Part shown: one piece after another, positions 54,392-64,000 of the stretch
How the letters are laid out: each line of letters starts with the position of its first letter
Position numbering within the stretch: the stretch's first letter is position 1
From: Acrasis kona
Lineage: Eukaryota; Heterolobosea; Eutetramitea; Acrasida; Acrasidae
Direction: 5' to 3'
Length of the DNA: 64,000 nucleotides
Assembly: GCA_026419775.2 (NCBI GenBank)
Contig: JAOPGA020001001.1
Coordinates: 44,617 to 108,616 of the forward strand
Notes under the pieces: model-generated
Told to the model about the DNA's origin: nothing
The model's database searches: none
What the model saw: only the letters and a program-made list of their open reading frames with translations
Translations under genes and position numbers: made by a program

Positions 54392-56131
54392 TTACAATTC
54401 CTCCTTTGTGGTAATGTTTTTAATGTTGTCATAAGCCGCAAAACCTTCTATAAATGCTCTCTTTAATCTCTCTCCTTCTACAGATATGCATTTTATTTTT
54501 TTGTTCAACTGCTCTACTTGTTTCTTCAGTAATTCATTCTCCTTTTTTAATAATTCATTTTCCTTCCTAGTCGCATCATGCTGCTTTTGTAGATGTTCTT
54601 GGATGTTTAGCATCTCTTTTACATTAACATCAGAGTCAGCGTCGGATGCTGATTCGTCCACATTGAAGTGTTCATATTTGACAGTTTTGCCTGCCTTCTC
54701 TTTCAAACCTATAATTGTACAAGTGTAAGTGTTATATAACTCGTTGACGCCCTTTTCCAAATCCAAGTGAGGAAATAGCCATTGGCTGAGGTATGTCTGT
54801 ACTGATTCCTTCCTCCAAAAAAGCATGGCGTGTGAGCCATGTCGTTGATCGTTGGTGATGCGATCGTGAGAGTCGAATGCAACAAACAAGTTACCCGGTA
54901 AATGTTTGGAGCCTATAAATCTCTCCAACTCTTTTTGTGTGTAGCAATGTTTGTAAAATACTACAATGGTCTCAGGCTGCCTCGTTATTATTGCACATAG
55001 ATTCTTGTCTCGATTCTGTGATTGGTAAACAAGTCTGTGAATAGCATCCATGAAGGCATCATCGCCGCTTGTTGATCCATTCACAACATCAATAACTTCG
55101 ATTTGCCTGTGAAACCGCTTATTATTTTTGTAAACTTCTTGAAAAGAAAGATTACCAGATTGTGGATCCTGCATACAACCTATCCTGACAACATCATCAA
55201 TGATTTTAGAGCTCCAATCCTTTAAGCTAGACGTATCAATCATACCATGCATCATACATATTGCAGCCTCTACAGCTATAGTCGTACATGCACTTCTCCC
55301 GCCACAAGTGACTTGTGAATTTGGACTCGCTACAAACTGTATACGATCAATAAGTACCTTCTTCAAGTTTTCTTGGTTCACTCTAAAGTACTTGTCTTGA
55401 TCGGATGCAGCTTCTACAAACTTGATCTTTTCAGCTAGCTCATGCTTTGGCGATAGCTGTTTTTCAGGAGATTGTTTAGAAGGACTCTTTACTTGCAAAT
55501 AATTTGATGGGCTTGTAGCTTGTGGTTGAAACCTCTTGCTTTTAGCCTTCAAATCTTCCGACTCATTATCGGTTACATACATTACATTATAGCAGTTCTG
55601 GTTCTTGTCCGAGAAGTGCTTTTCTCTGTCACTGTCGGTTAAAAAGTATTTTTCGCAGGCTGGGCACTGGTATTTGGGAGCTGGAGGTGTAGCTTTGACT
55701 TCTGGTATTGGTTTAATATCCTGCTTTATGGTGGAGTAAGGCGTGTAACGTTCTTGTAGAGTTGAATGATCTCTTGCACGGGATGTGCTCTTAGACCTCG
55801 GAGATTGAACGGATTCAATCGTTGTGGCACGACTGTCAACAGTACTGGGCTTAATTGTTGATGACAAATAGTGACTTCTCATTTGTCCCATCTCAGTTGT
55901 TGAACGGGTTAGTTGAGACCTGTCGTGAGAATGCAGTTCAACCGGTCTTCTCGTGGAGATTGTATGTGTGGGGTAAAGGGGCTTTTTATTCGCATCTAGC
56001 GATTTGTAACTTCTGTCATCGCCGTCGATTGTACTCGTTGATCTACCATGTCTAGATGAAGATAAACTCATTACAAAGTTTATCAATTTACCGAGGGAAC
56101 TACTCAGATTGTTGGTTGAAACAGCAAACAA
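54392..56131 (-). CDS. Zinc-finger protein with candidate cysteine-protease fold
   Basis: The frame is 579 residues; the Met at residue 21 (about 56071) is a likely start. A Ser/Arg-rich disordered N-terminus leads to a C2H2-like finger (YQCPACEKYFLTDSDREKHF, about 152-171). A globular domain spans about 260-470. It contains QVTCGGRSACTTIAVEAA, where a Cys starts a helix, and later GNLFVAFDSHDRITND and GSHAMLFW. The Cys / His-(Asp) order and the FDSH pattern resemble papain-fold peptidases such as herpesvirus tegument deubiquitinases and related cellular proteins. A C-terminal coiled coil with a direct KENELLK repeat closes it. Peptidase activity is inference from these motifs alone. Confidence 0.5.
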   Translation of the reverse strand: MFAVSTNNLSSSLGKLINFVMSLSSSRHGRSTSTIDGDDRSYKSLDANKKPLYPTHTISTRRPVELHSHDRSQLTRSTTEMGQMRSHYLSSTIKPSTVDSRATTIESVQSPRSKSTSRARDHSTLQERYTPYSTIKQDIKPIPEVKATPPAPKYQCPACEKYFLTDSDREKHFSDKNQNCYNVMYVTDNESEDLKAKSKRFQPQATSPSNYLQVKSPSKQSPEKQLSPKHELAEKIKFVEAASDQDKYFRVNQENLKKVLIDRIQFVASPNSQVTCGGRSACTTIAVEAAICMMHGMIDTSSLKDWSSKIIDDVVRIGCMQDPQSGNLSFQEVYKNNKRFHRQIEVIDVVNGSTSGDDAFMDAIHRLVYQSQNRDKNLCAIITRQPETIVVFYKHCYTQKELERFIGSKHLPGNLFVAFDSHDRITNDQRHGSHAMLFWRKESVQTYLSQWLFPHLDLEKGVNELYNTYTCTIIGLKEKAGKTVKYEHFNVDESASDADSDVNVKEMLNIQEHLQKQHDATRKENELLKKENELLKKQVEQLNKKIKCISVEGERLKRAFIEGFAAYDNIKNITTKEEL

Positions 56132-56492
56132 ATAATCAATATGATGCCACGCACAACAAATTTACAAGTATTTAAAGGTTGAACATGACAAAGATTTAGA
56201 ACCAGAATGTAATAACCAAAACTCACATCTCAAGTTTTACTCCAACTTTTCGATTAAATTACATTGCACAGCAAATTGATTTTTGAGAATCATGATTGAA
56301 GCAAAATAATTTGTCCTAATAAATGAAATAAATCTCTCTTTTACGTACGATTTTATTAACATTGATTTAAGACCAAGATTTTTGCAGACCATATGTTCGA
56401 TTGTTGCTATCAAAACAATTATAAACCTTCCCTCCTGCATCTCTATCGCGGATGTTGGTATTTGGGTTGATCTATGAAATTGTTGTAAAGCA

Positions 56493-58233
<1,741 letters not shown>

Positions 58234-58260
58234 ATTTATTGTAAAAAAATAAAAAAATCA

Positions 58261-59127
58261 TCATGCACTCACTTCGTGTTCATTTCGAAGACGAGTCTTG
58301 TGTGAGTTGGTCAATTTCATCATCAAATAATCACCGGCAGTCACATCACCAATCACAGTCTCATCGACAGGATGTATGAAGAATGCTATGCTATACCTCT
58401 CTGGTTTATTGGCACGAATGATAACACGATGCACAGTGGAATTAACAGCATCTTCTGTCCATTTGGCCAACAAGTCACCAACATTACACAATATGGCATC
58501 TTGAACCGGGACGACGTCGAGCCAATTGTTATCGACATTTACCTGCAGTCCACCAATCATGTCCTGGATTAGAAAAGTGATGGTTCCATAATCACTATGG
58601 GGTCCTGCTCCATTCTTTTGTACAAGTTGTGTTGGATATTTCAGGAAACGCAAGGTACTGGGGCCGTGAGATTGATGATGATTGCTCAAGAAACCTTCTG
58701 GTAAAGACAGAGCATTTTCTAAATGGGAAATTACCACAAGTGCTAGTTTATGTAAATCTTTATAAAACTTTTGAACATTGTTTCTAAAGTCCGTGTGGAC
58801 TTCAAGTGTTTTGGGCCAATATTCCTCAGTGTCGCTTTCCGGCGATAAAATGTTGAACGCCTCTTTACAGTCCTCCAAGTTTGAGTTTAATTTTTCGCCA
58901 TCAAGTGGTGTGTAACCTCTGTTTTGAGATTTTGGGCAATTTAGCAGCTCCATTTTCACGTCAAGATTCAAATCAAAAAACTCCTTTGCAAGTTCAAACA
59001 TTAATTTGCAATCTGTTTCTAAACCATGATTTGTCAAGAAGAAGAATCCTGTTTTCTTGCATGCTGTTTTTAGACTGTCTTCTACCTCGCTATGGGATGC
59101 ATTTAGTGATATTGTTGGTATGGACAT
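58261..59127 (-). CDS. 2-oxoglutarate/Fe(II) dioxygenase (IPNS-like)
   Basis: The protein has 288 residues and no intron. The N-terminal DIOX_N-like region runs over 1-110 (FFLTNHGLETDCKLMFELAK). The iron-ligand HxD is in GPHSDYGTITFLIQD; the second His is in VNSTVHRVIIRANKPERYSI, with the Arg and Ser that bind 2-oxoglutarate (RYS). Members oxidise diverse small molecules; here the substrate is unknown. It is divergent from the WD40 gene at 59170 with 42 bp between starts. Confidence 0.85.
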   Translation of the reverse strand: MSIPTISLNASHSEVEDSLKTACKKTGFFFLTNHGLETDCKLMFELAKEFFDLNLDVKMELLNCPKSQNRGYTPLDGEKLNSNLEDCKEAFNILSPESDTEEYWPKTLEVHTDFRNNVQKFYKDLHKLALVVISHLENALSLPEGFLSNHHQSHGPSTLRFLKYPTQLVQKNGAGPHSDYGTITFLIQDMIGGLQVNVDNNWLDVVPVQDAILCNVGDLLAKWTEDAVNSTVHRVIIRANKPERYSIAFFIHPVDETVIGDVTAGDYLMMKLTNSHKTRLRNEHEVSA

Positions 59128-59169
59128 TGTGTAATCGAGCCAACTGGGGATTCAATTCAAATTATTGTA

Positions 59170-60129
59170 ATGAATTTGTGCGTGAACAACCATGAAGGAA
59201 TTCATGTTTTGAACTATGATGAGAGCAAAGTCTTGTATCAATTAAAACCTGCAAGAGACATTATAATGATGAGAACATGGAATAATTTTTTATGCTTTGC
59301 CAATACGGTATACCCTTCCGTTTCTCCCATTTCAGTCCATGAAATTAATGGACAAAGGAGGTCAACTTTGTACGGGAACCATCTGGCCGTTCTAAGTTTA
59401 GTGGATATACAACAAACAAATATTATTGCCAGCGGAAGTGGAGATAATTCTGTTCGATTATGGAACATTGAATACGGCAAGTGTATACATGACATGGATC
59501 ATCATCATGGGTCGGTGACTTGCCTTCTCAACATTCCTGGTACCCAACATCTATACAGCGGAAGTGAGGATTGTACCTTAAAGAAGTGGGACATGGAGCA
59601 TGGATCCTGCGAAGTAACAATGAACGAGCACTCCTCCACAATTAATTCTATAATAAATATATCAAAACAAATTTTATCATCCGACGAACAAAACATGATT
59701 CAAGTTTGGGACGGTCAGTCTAATAAATGTACATCATCAATAAAGTCTAGTCATCACAACGAGTTACTTGGAATGATAAAGGTCTCAGATACGGTGTTCT
59801 GCACTTTTGACCGCAGTAGTGTATCAGGGTGGGATTTATCCAACACAAGTAAACCATTATTTACAACAAAAGGTACAAATCCAAAAAGATACAATGATGA
59901 AACCATAGTCTTGTCCGTCAATGATCTTGTTTGTTTGGTAAATCTAGGTGGAAGTGTTGAGAAGACCTTTTCAGGCCACGATGGAAAAGTGAAAAGCATT
60001 AAAAAGATTGATGATTCAAAATTAGTTAGTTGCAGTTCTGGAGGTGAGGTGATAATATGGTCTGTTGATGACGGCTCTTATAAAAATATTACAATAGACA
60101 ACGGAGAACCACTCATCACAATTGTATAA
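59170..60129 (+). CDS. WD40-repeat protein
   Basis: The protein has 319 residues in one exon. Blades include IIASGSGDNSVRLWNIEYGK, HLYSGSEDCTLKKWDMEHG and VSCSSGGEVIIWSVDDG, a propeller of about seven blades. No F-box or other domain is present. It resembles FBXW7-type propellers but could be any WD40 adaptor. Confidence 0.8.
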   Translation: MNLCVNNHEGIHVLNYDESKVLYQLKPARDIIMMRTWNNFLCFANTVYPSVSPISVHEINGQRRSTLYGNHLAVLSLVDIQQTNIIASGSGDNSVRLWNIEYGKCIHDMDHHHGSVTCLLNIPGTQHLYSGSEDCTLKKWDMEHGSCEVTMNEHSSTINSIINISKQILSSDEQNMIQVWDGQSNKCTSSIKSSHHNELLGMIKVSDTVFCTFDRSSVSGWDLSNTSKPLFTTKGTNPKRYNDETIVLSVNDLVCLVNLGGSVEKTFSGHDGKVKSIKKIDDSKLVSCSSGGEVIIWSVDDGSYKNITIDNGEPLITIV

Positions 60130-60222
60130 CAAATCAATAAATATTGTCGTTCTTTGAAAAGCATGTAAATTGCAATAATAACACCTTTAATTTTATTTTA
60201 AGGGTAATTTTTATTTGTCATC

Positions 60223-61051
60223 CTAATTGTTACTTTTAATTTTCGTAAATTTGGTAACAAACAGTATCTCACCAAGAACCTTTTTTTTGCGTATAATTTG
60301 TCCATTGAAACCACCATATTCTGGTCTGGACATTATATCAATAACTTCTTCAGGTTTGTTTTCTTGGATCAAAATCAAGTAAAAAATTCCATCGTTTGAT
60401 AATAAATTCTAGGAAGTGAAATCATAAGGATTTGAATGTTTTACCTTCACTCTTGGTAGAAATTGATCAATGACTTGTCTCCCACATTCACCTCCTGCGT
60501 AGGATGCCACGATATTATTAAATCCCAGCTACAGAAGTTTAGCGTGGTGCGCGCTACTTAGTTACCTCATCGTCTTCACTCGGCACGTAGGGAGGATTAA
60601 AGAGCAAGACGTCGATGCTATTATGTAATCTTGAACAAAGAGCGTCTCCGAACGACGTTAAAACAACGTCACAGAAGGGAAACGAATTATTATGTTTAAA
60701 TGTATTTGTAGTGGCGACTGCGGCATTTTCATTTATATCCACAGCAAAGAAAAAGCACTTGTGATTATCGCTATTCACCAGTTTATTCAAATAAGCTGAT
60801 ACATACCCGCTTCCACTTCCAATTTCTAAACAAATTCTGCAATCTTTTAAAACATTTTTTTCAGACTCCAAAGCATCTACAAATAACCACGTGTCATCAC
60901 TTGGCTCATATATTTGCTTATAGTCCTTGCTTGTCAAATGCGACATGGAAGGGTTCATGTTTTGGTTGACACTACTATTAATACTATTACAATTATTGGA
61001 TAATGATATTATCCCACAACAGTTGCAGCAGCCAAAAGTATGCATGTACAT
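60223..61051 (-). CDS. N6AMT1: N6AMT1/HEMK2 methyltransferase
   Basis: Three exons (61051-60566, 60528-60445, 60408-60223), introns 37 and 36 nt, give up to 251 residues. The Met at residue 32 (60958) fits the family start, as IYEPSDDTWLFVDAL follows. SAM motif I is LEIGSGSGYVSAYL; the catalytic NPPY is in LLFNPPYVPSEDDE. The second exon encodes SYAGGECGRQVIDQFLP and the third IQENKPEEVIDIM, both family blocks (WAGG..GREV.DRF; KENNPEEIL). With TRMT112 it methylates the Gln of the eRF1 GGQ motif. Confidence 0.92.
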
Positions 61052-62130
61052 TTAGGTAATTACATTAGTTCTCTTTGGAATTCCATAGAAAAGATTGCTC
61101 GATATTGTGCAGATGTAATAAGTAATTCAATTTAGTTTCTCAACTACCAACACAGTTTGACTTTGACAACAACTTCAACATAATCAACTTGTTTAAAATG
61201 TTGAGTGAGTATTAAAGGAATGGAGATTCGTGTGAAACAATTGTTGTTGAAATAAAAAGAATAGGTTATCGGTCAATTATCCTATTACCTCATCTTCTTA
61301 CCCAAGGAAATTATTATACATTAAACATCAATACAATTAGCAGAAAATAGGCTACATATTTCAACAATTAACAGAAAAATAGGCTCCGGCCAGGTGATAG
61401 AGCGTAATTAGATCATGAGCATGTTTGTTAAATAAAGCGTCCTTGGGCATCTTTGTATACAATAAAGTACCGCATTTCCCTTACTTTGAAAGCACAATAT
61501 GAGGGGCCATCTAGTCATTGAAGTGTTCATCATTTATAAGACTTGAATACATTTTAACACATATATCACACAGTACGAGAGATCAAAATAACACTCACAC
61601 GGTACACAAACAACAAACATTAAGAACAAAGAAAAGAAGAAAAAGAAAAGTGTTTATTGTTTTTGGTTACGGAGACGATAATTTTCTCGCATTTCCTCCA
61701 AGATTGTACGAGTCTTGGGTACACGATCATGGATCGGATTCTTGGGACTACCAGGATTTGTTTTCAAATATTGTACTAGTCGACGATTATGCTCGGTATC
61801 AGGGAACTTATACTAAATGTTTTTATAATTTAGCATCATGAATTTTAGTTGTCCGAAATGACATGCTTGTTGTGCCATCCGTTTACAACGGATTCTACCT
61901 CGTACTGAAAAGACATCCCCATTGATTAGTTCAACCATTTGACCAAACTCTGAGATATTCCTCTTGTGCTCATTCCAGGTGTAGTTAACCCTTCTTTACA
62001 ACTATGAAATCAATATTGTAATGATTATTCTGATTACAAGAAAATTATGCAATAATAGTAATTGGATGGTTGATTAAAAAACTATAATCGACACCGATAA
62101 TTATCAGTTCAAAAGCAGACAATCAAAAAA
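61052..62130. other. Intergenic stretch with repeats and a doubtful frame
   Basis: It contains two repeat copies (61334-61410) matching 15268-15370. A plus-strand frame lacking an ATG at about 61620-61841 reads VFIVFGYGDDNFLAFPPRLY then SWDYQDLFSNIVLVDDYARY. This looks coding but has no start and no partner exon, so it may be a relic of a relative of the next gene. Confidence 0.4.
61334..61410 (+). repeat. Two copies of the dispersed AATAGGCTCCGG repeat
   Basis: One degenerate copy (CAATTAGCAGAAAATAGGCT) and one close copy (CAATTAACAGAAAAATAGGC, then TCCGGCCAGGTGATAGAGCG). They match the copies at 15268-15370 including the following AGGT.ATAGA.CGTAA tail. Confidence 0.65.
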
Positions 62131-62818
62131 ATGGGATTAAGTTTTTCAAACAATCGTACAACACATAAAGAGGAAATGTCTATGTCATATACACCAGATG
62201 GTTTCAGACAGAGTGACGCTGATATGAAGGGCAGAGTCTACGTAGTTATCTATGGACTATTAGATGCTGGGATTAATGAGTCTATACAAAATACAGCCGA
62301 CAAAACAGGACATGCTGCCGTCATTATTGATGTTTTCGGACACTCTGACGATACTGCCATCAGAGGACTTCGTTCACACTTGATCTGGGATCCGAAAATA
62401 AAGTGTTGGTATGAGGTCTCGTACGATGCGGTGTTAGTAAGTTTGATAATCTACTACTTTATTTAACTTGATAAGAGAGGTGGTACCAGGTAGAAAGGCC
62501 TACATTTATGAATGTGGGAAAATTAGTGAAGAAATTCTAAAGGATGCTGCAAGTGTTGATGAAGATGATGAGATGTGTTCCTATTTCAAATATTTTAAAT
62601 CTCTTGTAGAGTCATTTTGGGAGAGCTTCACCAATGCTGGGTCAAAGGGTGAAATTGAGTGGGACCATAACGTCAATTGCCACACTTTTGTTGATGAATT
62701 TTTGAATGAGGTCAATGTTAGCCGTCCTCAAAACTTGGTCCTCAGAGGTGTCGACAGCAGAATATTGCTCCAAGCTTACCTAAGTTTGGTAAAATTGTAC
62801 AAAATAGAAATAAACTAA
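62131..62818 (+). CDS. Unrecognised protein, possible papain-fold (NlpC/PPPDE/LRAT-like)
   Basis: Two exons (62131-62432 and 62476-62818) flank a 43-nt intron and give 214 residues. A His in TADKTGHAAVIIDVFGHSDD lies in the first half; a Cys in DHNVNCHTFVDEFLNEV lies near the end. A His followed by a beta strand, with the Cys in an NC-H-F context, recalls the permuted NlpC/P60, PPPDE and LRAT families. The N-terminus has Gly2 (MGLSFSNNRT), a possible myristoylation site. The function is unproven and length is slightly long for the family. Confidence 0.5.
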
Positions 62819-62841
62819 TACAACAATGAAGTACTGCTTAA

Positions 62842-63282
62842 ATGAAGTCGTTAAAGTTGATGACTGTGTCTTTGAATCCGAAAGATGTGCTATCACAAAC
62901 CGCCGCTGTCAACACCGACACTGCCATGGAATACGAAACTCGACTGGCTTTTCCCCTAACAGTGTACTTGCAACAGAGCAAAAAAGTACAGGGTAAACCA
63001 ACAATTACCAAACTTTGCCACCATGAGGTGCCTGTTACTGCCCTAGACACTGCAACCGGAAGGACTGTTCCTACTTCTGATGGAGACACTATGGCAAGAT
63101 GCGTGCGAGCGACAAAAAGACAGATGAAATTAGGCACAAACAACGTCAAACAAGTACCCAATCCGAACAACATTGTATTACCCAAAATACATTTTCCTGT
63201 CATGGAATCAAATCCGGAGAAGGAAGCAAAATACATGGAGAGACTACGTGAAAGTCTGAAACGTCTTGAAAAGAAGAAATAA
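62842..63282 (+). CDS. Unrecognised 146-residue protein
   Basis: The ATG at 62842 starts a basic, Thr/Pro/Asn-rich protein (KLCHHEVPVTALDTATGR) ending in a short charged helix EKEAKYMERLRESLKRLEKK. No signal peptide, membrane segment or known domain. It starts 23 bp after the preceding stop on the same strand. Confidence 0.5.
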   Translation: MKSLKLMTVSLNPKDVLSQTAAVNTDTAMEYETRLAFPLTVYLQQSKKVQGKPTITKLCHHEVPVTALDTATGRTVPTSDGDTMARCVRATKRQMKLGTNNVKQVPNPNNIVLPKIHFPVMESNPEKEAKYMERLRESLKRLEKKK

Positions 63283-63950
63283 ACTTGTTACTTTCACTGT
63301 CATATCGTTCTTATTGTCTTCATAAGCTTTGTTATTGTAATCGAACCTTTCAAATGTCTAACATCTGACATGCCCAATCAACACGACCCATAGATACAGT
63401 GTTGCAGCAGTATAGAATTGTGCGTGCTTGTGTACATGGTCAAAACAGATATGATGTGACATTATACTTTAGTGACCTTTTACCGTCGGTAATAGGTCAC
63501 GAAAATACGAAATTAAGTCAGAGTTTCAAGGAATAATGAAATCAAAAGGATGTGACAACGACTTTGTTTCTATTGAAACCGCAGTAGGCCAAAGAGAAGG
63601 ATATTGTTGTTTCACATCAAGCGATAATGGCTTGGATTTATGACGGATCCGACGATGAATTGCGGCGTGATTGTTCTACTCTTCGTCTGAACAAAGGTAT
63701 GCCTGTTGACAGACCTGCCAAAAATGTACGTAATGTGAATGTCGATTTAGGCCCAATATCAGATGACGATTTACTATCGCATCTGCACAACGCAATATCC
63801 ACTCGATTCAACACTGTCACTGACCGATGAACATCCGATGTGTCAACTTGCTTTTGACCAAGAGATACAACAAGGCAGGAGGCCCGAGTATACAAAAAAG
63901 AGTCTTCGAGAGCGCATAGCCATCCACATCATTCTTCCACAATGTTTCTG
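63283..63950 (+). pseudogene. Unresolved, probably decayed coding sequence at right edge
   Basis: The first ~250 bp show nothing. Two frames follow: one from about 63536 (MKSKGCDNDFVSIETAV) and a 67-codon frame from 63627 (DDELRRDCSTLRLNKGMPVD, then ISDDDLLSHLHNAIS). The tail continues in the next frame as HPMCQLAFDQEIQQGRRPEY. The frame change with no GT-AG pair suggests decay, although a truncated view of a spliced gene cannot be excluded because the window ends at 64000. Confidence 0.3.
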
Positions 63951-64000
63951 ACAGTGTTAAATTATTGCTGGTATGTCATCTTGTACAATGTTTGCAGATT

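Overview
The window is nuclear DNA of a gene-dense, AT-rich protist. Genes on both strands are interrupted by very small spliceosomal introns, mostly 32-48 nt, with GT-AG ends and a TAAC/TAAT-like branch site 10-15 nt before the acceptor. Several genes belong to the basal body and cilium toolkit: ARL6/BBS3, CEP131, POC16/WDR90 and KATNAL2. The organism therefore probably builds flagella. With a mitochondrial alternative oxidase, core animal/fungal/plant-type genes and this intron style, an amoeboflagellate (heterolobosean-like) is my best guess. That is inference; no rRNA or other phylogenetic marker is present.

Layout. 1-10.1 kb: 5'-truncated RRM protein, complex III core protein 2, ARL6, a 1801-residue coiled-coil protein and alternative oxidase. 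10.1-18.2 kb is poorer: a divergent pair of secreted Ser/Thr-rich surface proteins (one a sedolisin protease) sharing a promoter with two 18-bp palindromes, then a zone of decayed coding sequence, a LINE reverse-transcriptase relic, a hairpin and short dispersed repeats. 18.2-20.5 kb: RlaP-type nucleotidyltransferase and syntaxin-16. 21.7-33.4 kb is dense housekeeping: eIF3i, CPSF73, a TRF4/PAP-like nucleotidyltransferase, a PEX7-like WD40 protein, NUBP2, mitochondrial uL16, a COX17 fused to a second CHCH unit, CEP131 and TXNDC9.

33.5-46 kb: a tail-anchored unknown, a FAAP100-like protein, p23, cathepsin C, an MRH-type sorting receptor, an SLC19-type transporter, a SMIM4-like small protein, TRIP13 and RBM39. 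45.7-51.1 kb is one 13-exon gene for WDR90/POC16. 51.2-64 kb: polyubiquitin with a detached 75-bp duplicate of its 3' end, a CBS protein, small secreted and membrane proteins, a zinc-finger/cysteine-protease candidate, KATNAL2, a 2OG oxygenase, a WD40 protein, N6AMT1, a papain-fold candidate, and unresolved fragments at the right edge.

Many single genes only become complete when short introns are removed. I predicted the splice sites by reading-frame continuity and protein-family similarity, without RNA evidence. Divergent start codons often lie 36-85 bp apart and convergent stops 4-28 bp apart, so promoters and terminators are very compact. No tRNA, rRNA, CRISPR or intact mobile element was recognised.
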